From: Sipunculus nudus
Lineage: Eukaryota; Annelida; Sipuncula; Golfingiida; Sipunculidae
Assembly (NCBI GenBank): GCA_026874595.1
Contig: CM049313.1
Location: 30,874,008-30,938,007, forward strand
Direction of reading: 5' to 3'
Length of the DNA stretch: 64,000 bases
Part shown: in pieces, positions 22,504 through 35,335 of the stretch
Layout of the letters: each line of letters begins with the position of its first letter
Position numbering within the stretch: the first letter of the stretch is position 1
Notes under the pieces: model-generated
Database searches by the model: none
The model's input: the letters and a program-made list of their open reading frames with translations, nothing else
What the model was told of the DNA's origin: nothing
Made by a program: the position numbers and the translations under genes

Positions 22504-22684
22504 TGTCGTGTTCCGTTAGAACGTGTTTTAAATGATTGATTGTTGAAAGAATGACGAGGCTGGTCTTTGCTTGGCGCACTTTACTCAGTTCACTTGCTTA
22601 ACACTAGGTGCCGTAAAACGGTCATGATGCCGTATATCTGACATGTCGTAAAATTACAAATCATACATAAACTTGTATATGACA
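22504..22684 (-). repeat. 5' LTR of the Ty3/gypsy element
   Basis: 181 bp, about 97.8% identical to the 3' LTR by eye (four transitions). It starts TGTCATATAC and ends CACGACA in element orientation, bounded outside by the ATCAC duplication. Confidence 0.95.
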
Positions 22685-22689
22685 ATCAC

Positions 22690-22716
22690 ATTCAGCATTA
22701 TTGGACAGTGGTATGG
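22690..22716. repeat. Stub of the 63-bp satellite beyond the retrotransposon
   Basis: ATTCAGCATTATTGGACAG continues the satellite unit interrupted by the retrotransposon, then the sequence leaves the array. Confidence 0.8.
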
Positions 22717-22769
22717 AGTTTGGAGATTTAACTATCCCGAATGTTCAAGTGCTCATGCTTCAGGTGGTG

Positions 22770-22840
22770 TAGCGACAGCTTGTCACCCCAGGCCCTATCA
22801 GTTTATTTCCGAAGGCCTGAGTGTCATGTTGTCATGGCTA
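22770..22840. mobile_element. 71-bp MITE derived from the 45498-48291 transposon
   Basis: Flanked by perfect 9-bp duplications CAGGTGGTG (22761-22769 and 22841-22849). Its first 20 bases (TAGCGACAGCTTGTCACCCC) equal one end of the element at 45498-48291 and its remaining 51 bases equal the other end, in reverse orientation. The two parts meet at a shared CC, so it is an internal-deletion product of that family. Confidence 0.9.
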
Positions 22841-22849
22841 CAGGTGGTG

Positions 22850-25800
22850 CTGACCCCTTTTGGGGATGGGGACAACTATTTTTTGTACCTGTTGGCAAGG
22901 AAAACCTCCATTGTCAATTAAAAACCCATTTGTATACCTTTCAAGAGTTCCTAATATCAAAATGGTTTTGTTGTTTTGGTCAATTTTGGCTTAGTTATTC
23001 CTCTAAATATTTCCTATTAACATGCCAGACATTCCGTCAATATTGCGTAATTTGTAGAAGTTACAGACCAGAACATAATATACCTTGTCCAAAACAACAG
23101 GAGAGATATTTACTTACCTAATATAGTAACTGTGAGCTTTTATTCTAGCACATGATAATATTGATTAATATTTTATTTTATACCAGAAGTTGCTGCCTGG
23201 TGTGGTTATTAAAAAATAATTTTGCATCGTATTATGTATTACCTTACGTGATCATTGGTCACGGATAGCCTTCTTGCTTGCATATTATATTTTGACGCTC
23301 ACACAGTTTTCATGGAATTTTATAGTTCAGATATCTCAGAACCGGTATCATCGATTGTTTTGATGTTTCTGGCCCACTGAACAAGAAATGGGGCATCATT
23401 TAAAATTTGTTCATTATATATGCTGTTTGAACTGTGCAAGGGGAATATTTAGAAAATTCATTTAGTTTACCATGTCACTATATATAGATATGAGTTAGCA
23501 ATAGAAGCAGAAGATATGGGCTACCTACCGGTAAAAGCAAGAAATGTCAGGTAATATAGATAATAAAAGTAAATATTTAAGGCAGTAGCAATATAGTATT
23601 AAATACATTTAACACGTCCCATACTCCCTCTGAAATGTCCGGTAAACAATTTATACTTTCAATGATATGAACAGAAGAAGCACCTTGCAAGTCAAAATAT
23701 ATAGGAGTTTATCAAAATTGATCAAATTGGTATTGTTCAAGGACCATGCTGGTGTCTGGTCAGCTGTACGAGGAAGCTGTCACCCAGAAGGTTCATTCTT
23801 AAAGTGGATACTCATTTTAAGTAAGAAGATAATGTATGAATTACAAGTGTCTCTTTCTGGAGCACTCACTTTCAAAAAGAATTAATGTTAAGCCTAACTA
23901 CGCTCTTTACACAGCGCTTTAACTATAGCCCTAATTCCTATATGGTAAGCGCTGTTTGTTATGACCTCGTATCCTGAATTGCTACACCAGAGGAAGCACT
24001 GTATTTTTGTCCAATCAGATGAAACCTTGTGCTGGAATACACGGCCAAGCGAGGAATACACGGAGCCAATCATGTTCATTTTGTTTTGAGTGACAGCTCA
24101 TCGCCCCGGTAACCGTATGAACAGGCCACGGGCTCAGAGAGAATTGCCGCAGACGTGGTTCACTTAGGGCCTTGGGCACATAGGATGCCCGGTCGGTGAG
24201 CTGTAATTCAAACGAAACGTAACAACAAAGGCTGCGTGCACACCTCGCTGGCTGGTTTCAATTCTGCACACACCAGACACATGGCTACGCTAACACAGTC
24301 ATACTGTCAGAATCGAATCGATCGATGATGCGTGAATGCAGAGGGAGCAATAAAAATTCGAACGTAAACTTGTTTGTCAAACGGCGCTTTAAGCGCAGCT
24401 ATGGGCGGAGCTAGGATGCCTGTCGCGTGTTTGTTATTGGCATCTGGTTGGCTGCTTGTTACATCATACGCACGTTTTGTTCAGTGGACAATGAACCGCT
24501 ATCTGGTGTCTAAATATATCATAAACGGTCAAAGCTGGCAGCGTGAAAATCAGTTGGTTCTTTAGAAGCGTAAGATTTCCGCTGCCTCGGGAGCGGAAGC
24601 CTAACAAGCAATGCACTGTTTAAGATTTTCTCAATGACCACCGTTCATTTGGCCTCGGTTTAATCATGATAATAAAAAGCAAATTTACATGATATAAATG
24701 AAATCATGTTCAAGCCATTTGAGACAAATTAAAATAATGCTATCAGCATTGTAATCATGATTGAAAGTTTTTTTTAATAATAATCAATAACACAGATATT
24801 TCAGGTTATTGTGATTGCGATCATAAGATTAACGAAAATCATAATATCAATTAGCAAAGTTACACATATAAATGAGCTAATCAAATTAACTGAAAGAACG
24901 TTACACAGATATATATCCAATCAAATAAACTCAGTACTTAGTAACTTTATACAGAACCATACGAGCTAATCAAATTAACGGAGTCGTAACTTTATACACA
25001 TATAAATGCAAGTGTTGATGATACTGGGGAGCCTGCCAAGTGATGTGTTTAGACAGGGGCGTCTTGATGTAGTGTAATTTGTCCCTGGTCTACCCTTGAT
25101 ATTTCAGGCTGGTGTCATAGTCTGTTACAGTGGCTGTCAGGCTGGCATACCCTCTGCCCAAGTCAGACATAATCAGCTCAGTTGCGGACAGGGGGACCAA
25201 ATCACGCTACTTCTGATGTCTGACCCATTCTCCTTGCAGCAACAAAATCAATTACGTCAAGTGGCTCTTCTGTCAACTAGCACTAGTGTGGAGGTAACTG
25301 AATATTTTGCACCGGAAATTATCCCAATTCATGTGCTTGAACCCGAATCCTAAATACAGTTAGGTTTTATTTCGACACCATCATCAGAGTGTTGAATGGG
25401 AAAATAGCCAGGAGGCATGCTAGGGCTGTACTCATTTATTTTCTAAAGAATATAATTTACCAGGACAAGATAATATGGTGTGCACCCTATTTCTCATTCA
25501 AGACTTCACCAGGTTCTTCCATTGCCCGGGGTCCTGAGATGCGATGGCTAATGTTTACCCCAACGAAGTGCTGATTACCTGGCGTTTTTACTTAGCCTCA
25601 GTTTTGGCTTCTGTTTCACTACAGCAAAAAATTGAGCTCAACTGGGATTGAATTCATTTGAATGCTACAGGTGGAAAAGGGTAAATTGGATTCACTTGTG
25701 GCCATAATTACATGGCTTTATTATTTTATAAACTGCTAATGGAGGCTTTATGAAATAAAACAGGAATGGTGATGGGCTTGTTATATAGTCTCTGCAAAGC

Positions 25801-26940
25801 CTGCTTTGTTTGTCACTTGATTGGAGACTGCTTGCTGTTGAAGATGTTTTTCTTTAATAATTATATTCAGAAATTAAAGAAGACTTTGTTTTTATGTTAA
25901 GATTAATGTGGCACATATGCCAGGAAAAAAGGCTGGGTTCTCATAACATTTTTTTTCATAAATCAGTGCAGGAGGGTTAATTTATTTTTAATTATAAATT
26001 TTCAATGAAATTTCATATGATTAAAGACAGCAAAACGTAATTATTTTACTAAATACGTAAAAGCACATAAGAACAAAAGGAAATCTGAGCAAAATTTGAT
26101 TATTTTATCTTCTTGAAAGAAATGTCGGAGCCTAGCATGGGTACATTTTTATTGAAAATCAAAATCAACGGGTCAGAATTATTGCGCATGGTGCTTGAAA
26201 AACTTTCATTTTGCCTCTGATAGATGTCTGTTTATTTACTAACATAATGCGATGCAGTGTGTTTTGAAGTGTGTTATTCTCTTATGTAAGTCTATGAGGC
26301 AGTCACTGCATGAATTATAGGTATCAAATATCTAGCAATATCAATTATCTACAGATTTATTTTATCATATATTATTGCTGATTGATGAAATACTAAAATG
26401 AAAAAAAATAGGTAGTGCTATGACACTGATAACATCATTAAATTGTCCAGAAGAGTTGGCTAAATGTCAGTTACAAAAGATATGAAATCATTTTGTCAAG
26501 TAACCTCTCTACAGTCAGCAGATATTCCAGATTTATGGGGAGTAGTCCTGGCACCGGTAAGCCACTGATTTATCACAGCCCCCGAACATTTACTGTCAGA
26601 GGGTCTGGGAGAAAGGCTTAATATCAGTGAACTTGTGCTCAAAGAAATGGTATTTATTTAGTCACAAGTGTCTCAGCGAGTCTGAGCTGTTTGCCATAGC
26701 CCACTCTGACATCAAACTGGACGGGGCACTTGTTGTTTGGATCGAGCTCAATGATCTGGTCATTTGTCAACCTCACTTCAGCGGGGTGACATTCATGGGC
26801 AGTGTCAGTGAACATGGATGAAGGCTGGCCATTTCCACTGGGCTGGGGAGGATTAAGAGCCGCGTCAACTTAGTTGCCATCCACAGATCCAGCACAGATT
26901 AACACATCTTTTGTGAGAGCCACAACCCCTGCATTGGATT
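22850..26940. other. Unassigned region, no gene recognised
   Basis: Mostly AT-rich single-copy-looking DNA. 23900-24600 is richer in G+C and CpG, with CCAAT motifs at about 24012 and 24066 and a GGGCGG box near 24401, so it could be a promoter. 24670-25015 is AT-rich with repeated ATCAAATTAAC motifs. A possible plus-strand exon at 25108-25293 is described in the findings. Nothing else is supported. Confidence 0.35.
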
Positions 26941-27058
26941 TTTAGCTCAGCTAAGTCAACTGAGCTATATAGCTATGAGTCAGCGTCCGTCTTTCTAGCC
27001 GTCTGTCTGTCCGTTTTGGCCGGCCGTCTCTCAGTCTGTGATACTGGCGAACCTTCCA
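26941..27058 (-). mobile_element. 3' end fragment of a family B element
   Basis: The hairpin-like AGCTCAGCTAAGTCAACTGAGCT, here at 26945-26967 in two parts (AGCTCAG and CTGAGCT), followed by a CTGTCTGTCCG run matches, in reverse, the 3' end of the family B elements at 41066, 50365 and 61844. It stops at the start of the family A copy to its right. Confidence 0.6.
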
Positions 27059-27720
27059 ATAGTATCCCCAGACAGAGTCGAGGATACTATGGTTTTAGCA
27101 CAGTCCAGCCGCCGGTGCAGAAAAATCTTGTTAGCGAGATAACTCTAAAAATATATCTTTATCAAAATTTGACATGTGCACGGAAATGGGGGAGAGGACG
27201 GAGCTTATTTAAAATGGGGTCATGACCTATACAAGGAGAGTGACCTTGAATAGGTCAATTTTTTTATGAAAGTCACACAAAATCTTAAATATCTCATGAA
27301 AGATTGTAGGGTCTTGCCCAAAAATCAAGTTGATCGAAGATCCTGGATAGCTTTATCTTGTACGGGAGACTGGTGTCACAACCTTTTATTCTTTCCTTGT
27401 TTTTGTGTCTTTTATTACCCCACCATTGCAACTTTACAGTACTGTGAGTTTTAGAAGTCAAAAACTAATGGACAGATTTTTTTCATATTTTGCACATGCA
27501 TAGATATGGGATGAGGTCTATTGAAATGCGGGTCATGACCTTTACTATGAGAGATGCCTTGACCTTGAATATTTCCATATTTGGTGAAAGTCACTCAATA
27601 TCCTAAATATCTCAAGAAAGGATACATTGGTAGGTCCAAATATCAAGTTGACCGAAGATCTTGTTTAGCTTTGTCTTGAATCTGAGACTTTTGGTGCCAC
27701 ATAATTTTTATTTAGTGGTG
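27059..27720 (+). repeat. Dispersed repeat family A, copy 1
   Basis: It opens with AGTATCCCCAGACAGAGTCG and contains GCCGCCGGTGCAGAAAAATC, AAAATGGGGTCATGACC and GTGACCTTGAATAGGTC in the same order as the copy at 36612 and, reversed, the copy ending at 54318. It lacks the 290-base tandem core and fades out near 27720. No coding capacity. Confidence 0.7.
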
Positions 27721-30034
27721 TATCGATATGTATCGATATATCGGTATATTGATACAGCTCTAGGTTTCAGACACGAAATTGTAGGAAACAAATATAAATT
27801 GTTTACAACAATAAGTGCATTGAATTGTCACATATAGTAGACTGTAGATTTTCACTCCACCTTGCTGGGAAAAATATTTTTAATTACTTATATTGTTTCT
27901 ATTTTCACACAACTACAGCAGTCCCAGCTCAAGGCAACAGCAATTAATTCTTGACTGATTTCAGAACCAATTTACTTATCATCAGTCTCAAAGAGAAATC
28001 AATCTTTAGTTGGTCATTTTCGTCCTTGGATAAAGCAAATCATTGTGATAATAGCTCGTTAATTAAATTTACAGTACTTATGCTTATATGCGCAAATACT
28101 AAAGAGAAATATAACCAACTAACATTTAAAAATATTTTTTAACTATATTTTCGAAAATGCAATGAAACATGCAATCCCGGTGAAATAATGTGAATACACC
28201 TTGCATATTCGTGGCTTCGAACAATAATTTTTCAAAAATTTTTCATGTAAAAAATCATGTATGGCAAACAAAAGCTAGATGTTACTTACCTGGCTGGGCA
28301 AGAGCTTTCAAAAGTTCATGTCGAGCCCTGCGTTATAAATTTACCCAAGTTTGATACCTGAAAGCACCTTTCTGGCCGCATAAACCTTGTTTATTTTGAC
28401 ACTTGTAAAACCTGTTTGCTTCTCAGCAAATGACAGCTGACATCAGACTGCATAGTTAGTGAGAAATGTTATAGGATATGAATTGTCTGTTGATCCTTCA
28501 TTTTGACTGTGTCAACAGAAAAGTTTGGCTGTTACTGAGCCTCCTCATTGGAAATATTTTCTGAATGTATAAGTCAAAAGGACACTGTCTGCATGTAGCT
28601 TATTATGTATGGCACCCCTTGGCAGGCAGACTTCATGTAAATAAACAATGCTAGAAGTTGGCCTTTGTGTGTCAAGTTTGACGAGGGGAAATAGAAATTC
28701 CTCGATTGTTATGTCTTTAAATCTACTAACGCATATTATATTTAAGGAATCTATTGAATGCACAGAAAAAAAGGTATATTTTTTAGCAAAGGCCCTAGGG
28801 AACATATTGGGTAAAGTTGCCATAGGTTTAACAAAGACTTCCCAGTTCATCGCACGACATTTGCAACTTGTGAGAGATCGTTACACATTCACATATGAAA
28901 ATATTTGTTGGTTCAGGGGATACGTAAATATAATCCTGAAAATAAATGGGCTGACAGTAATTCAGGTTTTTGGTGTCTGTATCTATGATTTTGGTAGATG
29001 GCATCCCTGCTTCTATCAAAATATGTTGGCTTGTTTAGATTAGCAGTAGATGTATTAAACTACCATGCTTATATATAATCTGTTGGTATAGAGATGCTGA
29101 ATACATAAAATATCATTTGGATTAGTCCTTATTTTATTCATAACTTTTTACAATTATCATCAATGCTCGTTTTTATCTATGAATCACCGCAAAAATCCTG
29201 CAGTGTCAACCAAACATGTCAGTGTTAGCAGACGGTAACAGGGGGTGCTTGTTAAGGTACAAACACTTTTAACTCCATCTTGGACCAGTTTATGTTGCTA
29301 AGTACAGACTCTGGCTCACCGGCCCTTTACTGGTGCGGTTTACTCACTCTTGTCATACAGGTAATATACCAAGAAACCCACGCATGCATGGTGTCTTATA
29401 AACCTGTACACAACAAGGACATGAAAAAAACAGTGACAGATTAGCAACATTACCAACCTGACCTGCAAACCATAAAGTGGAGGGTGAATGAAGCCACCAA
29501 CACATAATAGACACTGTCACATCCAGGAAGACGACCAGTTTAGGTAATCATGTCTGTTCAACAAATCATGCTGATACATGTTTCAGACATGTAGACTGGT
29601 CATGAACACTGTTAATGTACCACTTTTACATTTATCATGCAATCTGCCATTGCAAAATATTGACATGTTGATATTTTATGTTAGTGCTGGTAACACTGGT
29701 AATAGTATTATTGGATTATGCATGAGACTTAGTTACAGTTAAACAGAGTGATTTCCTCATCAATTAAACGTTTTCAGGCAGCAACTTCACTTATCCATTA
29801 TTGTGCACATTCTGCCTTATTTAGTCTGATTTATCAAATCAGAGTTTATTGGATACTATGTTTTCATGCGAGTTCTTTGTCGCCCGGAGTGTTAATTTCC
29901 GGAGAATTCCTCCGAGACCCCTGGACAGAACTTTCTGAAACATGGCATAATTATAGGGTCACATAGGAACTGGTGCCTGACAAAGATTGGTGGTGCTACT
30001 TACAAACATTTGCGTAGTGTCGATCTGTGCATCT
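27721..30034. other. Unassigned region
   Basis: No recognised gene or repeat. A TATCGATA-rich patch lies at about 27719-27755. Open frames at 28545-28850 (minus) and 28648-29043 (plus) overlap each other on opposite strands and resemble nothing known to me. Confidence 0.35.
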
Positions 30035-30440
30035 TTATTTTAGTGATAAAAGCATATCTCAGGAGTGGTTCCATGTATTGGGTTGAAATTGTATATGTCC
30101 ATAGTTCTTGGATACCTTTCAAGCCTGGTGGTAATATCTGCAATGATCGTTTTTCCCATGAAATCAATCCATCTGTAGGTTGTTTTGGTGAAAATCACAC
30201 ATATCAAGGTCAATCTTTGATAGCTATCTCATACACAAGGCAGGTGGCACTACGTACAAGTGTTTTACCTGATATATGTGGGTGTATAGTTGGTGAGATT
30301 CACATATCTCATGAGTGGTTTGGTGTACTAGCCTGAAATTTTGCATATCCAAAGATCCTTACTAGCTTGATCTTGCACATATGACTGGTGGGCCACTTTT
30401 CATCATTTTAATAGTTTTGTGCATCAGTGCATCTTGGGAT
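30035..30440 (+). repeat. Dispersed repeat monomers of the GAGTGGTTT type
   Basis: About three degenerate monomers, each with 'CATATCTC.GGAGTGGTTTC', 'TTGAAATT.TATATGTCCA' and 'ACTGGTGG'-like segments. Similar monomers occur at 6416-6500 and 37925-38090. Confidence 0.55.
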
Positions 30441-32734
30441 ACATTGGCATCTTTGAGTTGGAGAGCTGTCACATAAGGCGACATTCCATGCCTCACTCCC
30501 TTGATGCCCCTCTGATTCGGCGGGTACATGTAGCCGCTTATCGACTGCCAATATTCCAGTGCCAATGTGAACAGTGCTGGTTATTAGGAGAGAAGGTAAT
30601 ATTGATCACATTGATCATCAACCCTCATTTTGTGATCAATTATTGATTAGATATTACTGTTGCAGCAATTTTGCATTTATAAACTTTATAGAAGTTAATT
30701 AACATATCAGAACTGTGGTTGAGACCCTGTTTTCCCCCGGAGCTGATTATGCTTGTGTCATAAAAACTGGGCTGTATTTGGGATGTACATTCTGTAATTG
30801 TCTAGACTACAGGTAAGCATTGTTCTACCAGCTGATTAGATGGATGAAAAAGAGGTGCATCGTCAAGTGTAAAAGCTCAGCAGACTATTAATTAAATCTC
30901 AAAAAGTCAGACAAAACTGACTTCTCATTCAGGCCAGATTAAAATCAAGTATTTTCCATAAATACAACACAAATGTAAGAGTCATCTGCTGTATTATTTG
31001 TAAATACATGAAACATGTCAGCTAGATGGCTTTTAAGCCTGTGTAGGTTGATGGGCTATTGTTGTCACCCTGTCGAGTGTCTGGGCATTCACTCTTACCT
31101 TTTGAGCAGGATTTCTAAAAAAAAAAATTTAACATAGCTCCTTCATTTCTTCAGGGCAGATATATACCAACAAAACCTTGGCCAAGTTTGAAGCAGGGTG
31201 GGCTTGACCTTCCAAGATCACAGGGCCATACTGCTCCTAGCACGAAGCATATCACAGTGGATTGAGTGGAATGCACACTATTTATCCAAATAACCTTTAA
31301 TAGTTATGTTACAATTTTTAAAACGCTTTTATACAAGTTTACACGAGATAAATGTAAAAATGGTGTCATTTAATCTGATATTGATCCATGGCTGACGGTC
31401 AGTTAGAGTTTGATTCATGCAGACTAAATGTTTCATCCACCAGGGTTTGGTTCAGGCAGACATGATGTTTCATCCACCAGAGTAGGTCTGGTATGGTGAC
31501 CTGTGATGCCTGCAAGCCATTTTGATGGGTGTCCTGTATCTCAGACGGATATAATGGCCTTCACAAAAAACACACTGAGAGATAGAGAGGCTGCTGTGTA
31601 TGTACAAAGGTATGTTGCTGATTTCCCTTGGGATGAGGAAATGTTCAGAGTCCAGCCACGGTGTTCATCCACACAAGTTTACCAATGTATTATCAGCTTA
31701 TTACCACTGTGTGTTTATGTAACTCATTTGATAGGACATCAGTGATTATAGACATGAATTGTAAGCTTCTAGACCTTCCTCTTGTTTCTCATGATTCATG
31801 CTGCCTCACTGTTTGTCAGTGGTACATGCTGCACGATGTCAAAAAATATCTGTAATATGCAATTTCCTGTAATTGTGAAGAGCATGCTGATTGGCTTCTC
31901 ACAAAATACTGGGAATATCTGAACTATGTACAAAAATAGGATTACCTATTTGTCTAGACATTGTTGTACAGTGATTGATCATGCTAGCAGTACATTTGTA
32001 TCCACATGTTACAGGAAATAGATCTTCAAGTCTTCTCTCATTTATACATTTGGAGTCAAGTAGTTATTTCAAGAAGATCAAGAACACATCCTTTAGTTTG
32101 GGCTGAAATTTAGCAATTTAAACTTTAGGAGCATTACGTGAGGGTTCCAGTAAAGTTTGTGAACTTACCATGAAATAAGCTGGATAGAGTGTACAAATGA
32201 TTGTCTCCGCCAGGAGGGTATACATTCATTCCTGTTTGTATGTGCCAAGATGCAGTCATGAACAGAATCCCATGAAACTTTCATGGTACCAATGAATAAA
32301 TTATTAGATTTTGGTGTGAATCGAGCTCATGATCCGGATCCAAAAGGATTTCAAGAATATTCACAAATGTGCAATCATTAATGCCCAATTGAGCATGAAA
32401 AAGTAAATGTGAATACTTGTTGGGGAGCATATGCACTTATGAACCAAGAAATATGGGCCAATAAGTGAATGAAAACATGGGGTTTTGGAGTACCCCACAT
32501 TAAGGACAGCCCGCATGGCAAGGCCTGCATTCCTGAGAATGCATGTTTCTAGGTATCAGGTATTTTTAATATACACTAATATCTTAAATATTAATGCTCT
32601 GATGAGGGATGATCTGAGTGGAAATTCTCCATTATTATTGACAGATAATTTGAAAGATCTCTTATTATTTATAATAAAACTGCATTATCTTTTTATTATT
32701 TCTCTTCAAAAGCAGTTTGTTCAGCTCTTAACTG
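30441..32734. other. Unassigned region
   Basis: No recognised gene. There is a small duplication, 'GATGTTTCATCCACCAGAG' and its near copy, at about 31425-31485. The open frame at 31503-31745 has no recognisable domain. Confidence 0.35.
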
Positions 32735-33051
32735 ACTGCGTGGTTTTCATGTTAAATTATACAGTTCTTAACTAACTGCATGGGCTGATGTTGAATCATA
32801 CAGTTTAAACTGATTGAATGGTATTCCTGTTGAATCGTACAGTTTTAACAAACTGCATGGTCTGATGTTGAATCATACAGTTTAAACTGATTGAATGGTA
32901 TTCCTGTTGAATCGTACAGTTTTAACTAACTGCATGGTCTGATGTTGAATCAAACAGTTTAAACTGATTAAATGGTGTTCCTGTTGAATCATACAGTTTT
33001 AACTAACTGCATGGTCTGATGTTGAATCATACAGTTTTAACTGATTGTATG
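32735..33051. repeat. 38-bp tandem array, left part
   Basis: Units of about 38 bases (GTTGAATCATACAGTTTTAA plus CTGATTGAATGGT) alternate in two versions to give a dimer of about 77 bases. The array is interrupted at 33052 and resumes at 36446. Confidence 0.85.
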
Positions 33052-33079
33052 CCCATACAGAAAAATCAGGCCTGTGACA

Positions 33080-33625
33080 AAATATATCGGGAACAGTATT
33101 CCTGTAACGTTCCCACAACGCACCAACAGAAATGCTGTTCCGTAGCGGGAACGTTCCGAGAACCTTCCTTGAGCGTCAAAATTACTATGCAAATTAGTGT
33201 TGCGGGTACGTTCCAACAGTATTCCTGTAACGTTCCCACAACGTACCAACAGAAATGCTGGTACGTAGCGGGAACGTTCCGGGAACGTTCCTGGAGCGTC
33301 AAAATTACCATGCAAATTAGTGTTGCGGGTACGTTCCAACAGTATTCCTGTAACGTTCCCACAACGCACCAACAGAAATGCTGTTCCGTAGCGGGAACGT
33401 TCCGGGAACGTTCCTGGAGCGTCAAAATTACCATGCAAATTAGTGTTGCGGGTACGTTCCAACAGTATTCCTGTAACGTTCCCACAACGTACCAACAGAA
33501 ATGCTGGTACGTAGCGGGAACGTACGTATCGGGAACGTTCCCGGTACGTTCCGGGAACGTTCCTGGAGCGTCAAAATTACCATGCAAATTAGTGTTGCAG
33601 GATTGTTCCGACAGTATTCATGAGG
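33080..33625. repeat. About 120-bp tandem repeat, four to five copies
   Basis: Each unit contains AACAGTATTCCTGTAACG, ACCAACAGAAATGCTG, a palindrome-rich GGGAACGTTCCGGGAACG core and AATTACCATGCAAATTAG. Last copies differ by extra GTACGT insertions. ATGCAAAT, the octamer recognised by POU proteins, occurs in each unit. Confidence 0.9.
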
Positions 33626-34149
33626 TTCCGGGAACGTTCCCCCAGCTTTACACATATATGAAGGGGGTCTCTCGCAACTCGAAGGCAAATATCAATTATT
33701 TCTGTTGAAGTTTTCACAATTACTTTAAAGCAATGGCAATAATGTAAATAAAAATTAATAACAAAGAAAAATAATACTTTTAAAGTTCTAGGTTTTTATT
33801 TTTTTAATAATGAATATTGTACATATTTGAGTGTAAACTCCATGGGAAATGTATACTACAGTATAATAATAGTAGAAATAAGTGTAGTGATTAAATTCTA
33901 GGATCATATCCTATATTATGATTAACATCAAGATAGTTTGTATGATGTACTACATACAATTTAAATACTTCCAGAATACCTGCATTATAAATAGCCACTG
34001 TGGCGAAATACTAAACAAGGTTATAAAACTAAATAATCTTTTAAATTACAAATAAAGAAAATGCATTGTCGGATAGAATATTTAAAATTATTTAAATAGA
34101 TATAAAATATAACAATCTATAAACACCTTTGAGGCAGCTTTCGGAAAAG

Positions 34150-35335
34150 CAAACTGGTTTACTTGATTTTATTAATGATATAAACCAAATGAGCAAGGAG
34201 ATATCATTTATGGTTGAAAAAAAAATGCAGTTTTATGATATTTACATATTTTCTATCTATGCCAGCTTATAGAACTATGAGCTGTGTAGTTCAGACTTAC
34301 TGCACGATGGTTGTAACATAAATAGTCTAGCTCTGCAGGTCTTCCCAAGCTGTCTTCCATGAAGTGCTTGTATGTTCTAATTTATCCAAAGAGTCCTATG
34401 AACATGCTGGATCTGTTGACTCTTTGGCACAGATCTCCATATTTTTACAAGAGCTGACAAAGCACATATTCCCAATTTTGCAAAGATGGCATTTCCCCCT
34501 CTAAATCAGTATAGCAAATCACAGCACAGTAAGACAGGAAGTTGCCATGCAGTATGGCAGAGCCTTCTGTACCAGCTATTAGGAATGTCCCAGCTACTTG
34601 ACACGTTTCCTTAACGTTGCGGGAACACAACTCAGCTGCTAGTGGGAATGTCCCAGCTAGTTGATACATTTCTAGAACGTTGCGGGAACACAACGTAGCA
34701 GATAGTGGGAACGTCCCAGCAAGTTGATACATTTCTAGAACGTTGCGGGAACACAACGCAGCTGCTACTGGGAATGTCCCAGCTAGTTGATACATTTCTA
34801 GAACGTTGTGGGAACATAACGTAGCAGCTAGTTGGAACGTCCCAGCTAGTTGATACATTTCTAGAACGTTACGGGAACACAACGCAGCTGCTAGTGGGAA
34901 TGTCCCAGCTAGATGATACATTTCTAGAATGTTGCGTGAACACAAACAGCTGCTAGTGGGAATGTCCTAGGTGGTTGATACATTTCTAGAACGTTGTGGG
35001 AACATAATGTAGCAGCTAGTTGGAACATCCCAGCTAGTTGATACATTTCTAGAACGTTACAAAAACACAACGCAGCTGCAAGTGGGAATGTCCCAGTTAG
35101 ATGATACATTTCTAGAATGTTGCGGGAACACAACGCAGCTGCTAGTGGGAATGTCTCAGCTGGTTGATACATTTCTAGAACGTTGCGGGAACACAACGCA
35201 GCTGCTAGTGGGAATGTCCCAGCTAGATGATACCTTTCTAGAACGTTGCGGGAACACAACGCAGCTGCTAGTGGGAATGTCCCAGCCAGTTGATATATTT
35301 CTAGAACGTTGCGGGAACACAACGCAGCTGGTGAA
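34150..35335. repeat. Composite block, copy 1 (410-bp unique part plus 63-bp array)
   Basis: About 410 bases (TTGATTTTATTAATGATATA through GCATTTCCCCCTCTAAATCA) followed by about 12 copies of a unit of about 63 bases with GTCCCAGCTAGTTGATACAT, TTCTAGAACGTTGCGGGAAC and ACAACGCAGCTGCTAGTGGG. The long open frames on both strands come from the unit length being near 21 codons. Confidence 0.9.

Larger units (their letters stand above)
15154..22684 (-). mobile_element. Ty3/gypsy LTR retrotransposon inserted in the satellite
   Basis: A complete but broken element, about 5.14 kb once the 2.38-kb insertion at 19606-21983 is discounted. Both edges carry the satellite-derived ATCAC (15149-15153 and 22685-22689), a 5-bp target duplication, and satellite sequence continues on both sides. 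It has two 181-bp LTRs, a TGG-starting primer-site region, a gag-pol frame with two zinc knuckles, protease, reverse transcriptase, RNase H and integrase in that order (RNase H before integrase defines Ty3/gypsy), and a polypurine tract. No envelope gene or chromodomain is visible. LTRs differ at only four positions, so insertion was recent, yet gag-pol carries two stops, a frameshift and a transposon insertion, so this copy is not autonomous. Confidence 0.95.

Noticed and set aside
24374-24565. Plus-strand 63-codon frame with a signal-peptide-like start
   Set aside because: No domain, no splice partners; the hydrophobic start can arise by chance in this composition.
28281-28318. Minus-strand 38-nt exon-like segment before a CCAG|GTAAGT site
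   Set aside because: Phase 2 to 1, very short, no partner exon; it may be chance or part of a dispersed repeat.
28545-29043. Opposed frames of 101 and 131 codons
   Set aside because: They overlap on opposite strands and neither resembles a known family.
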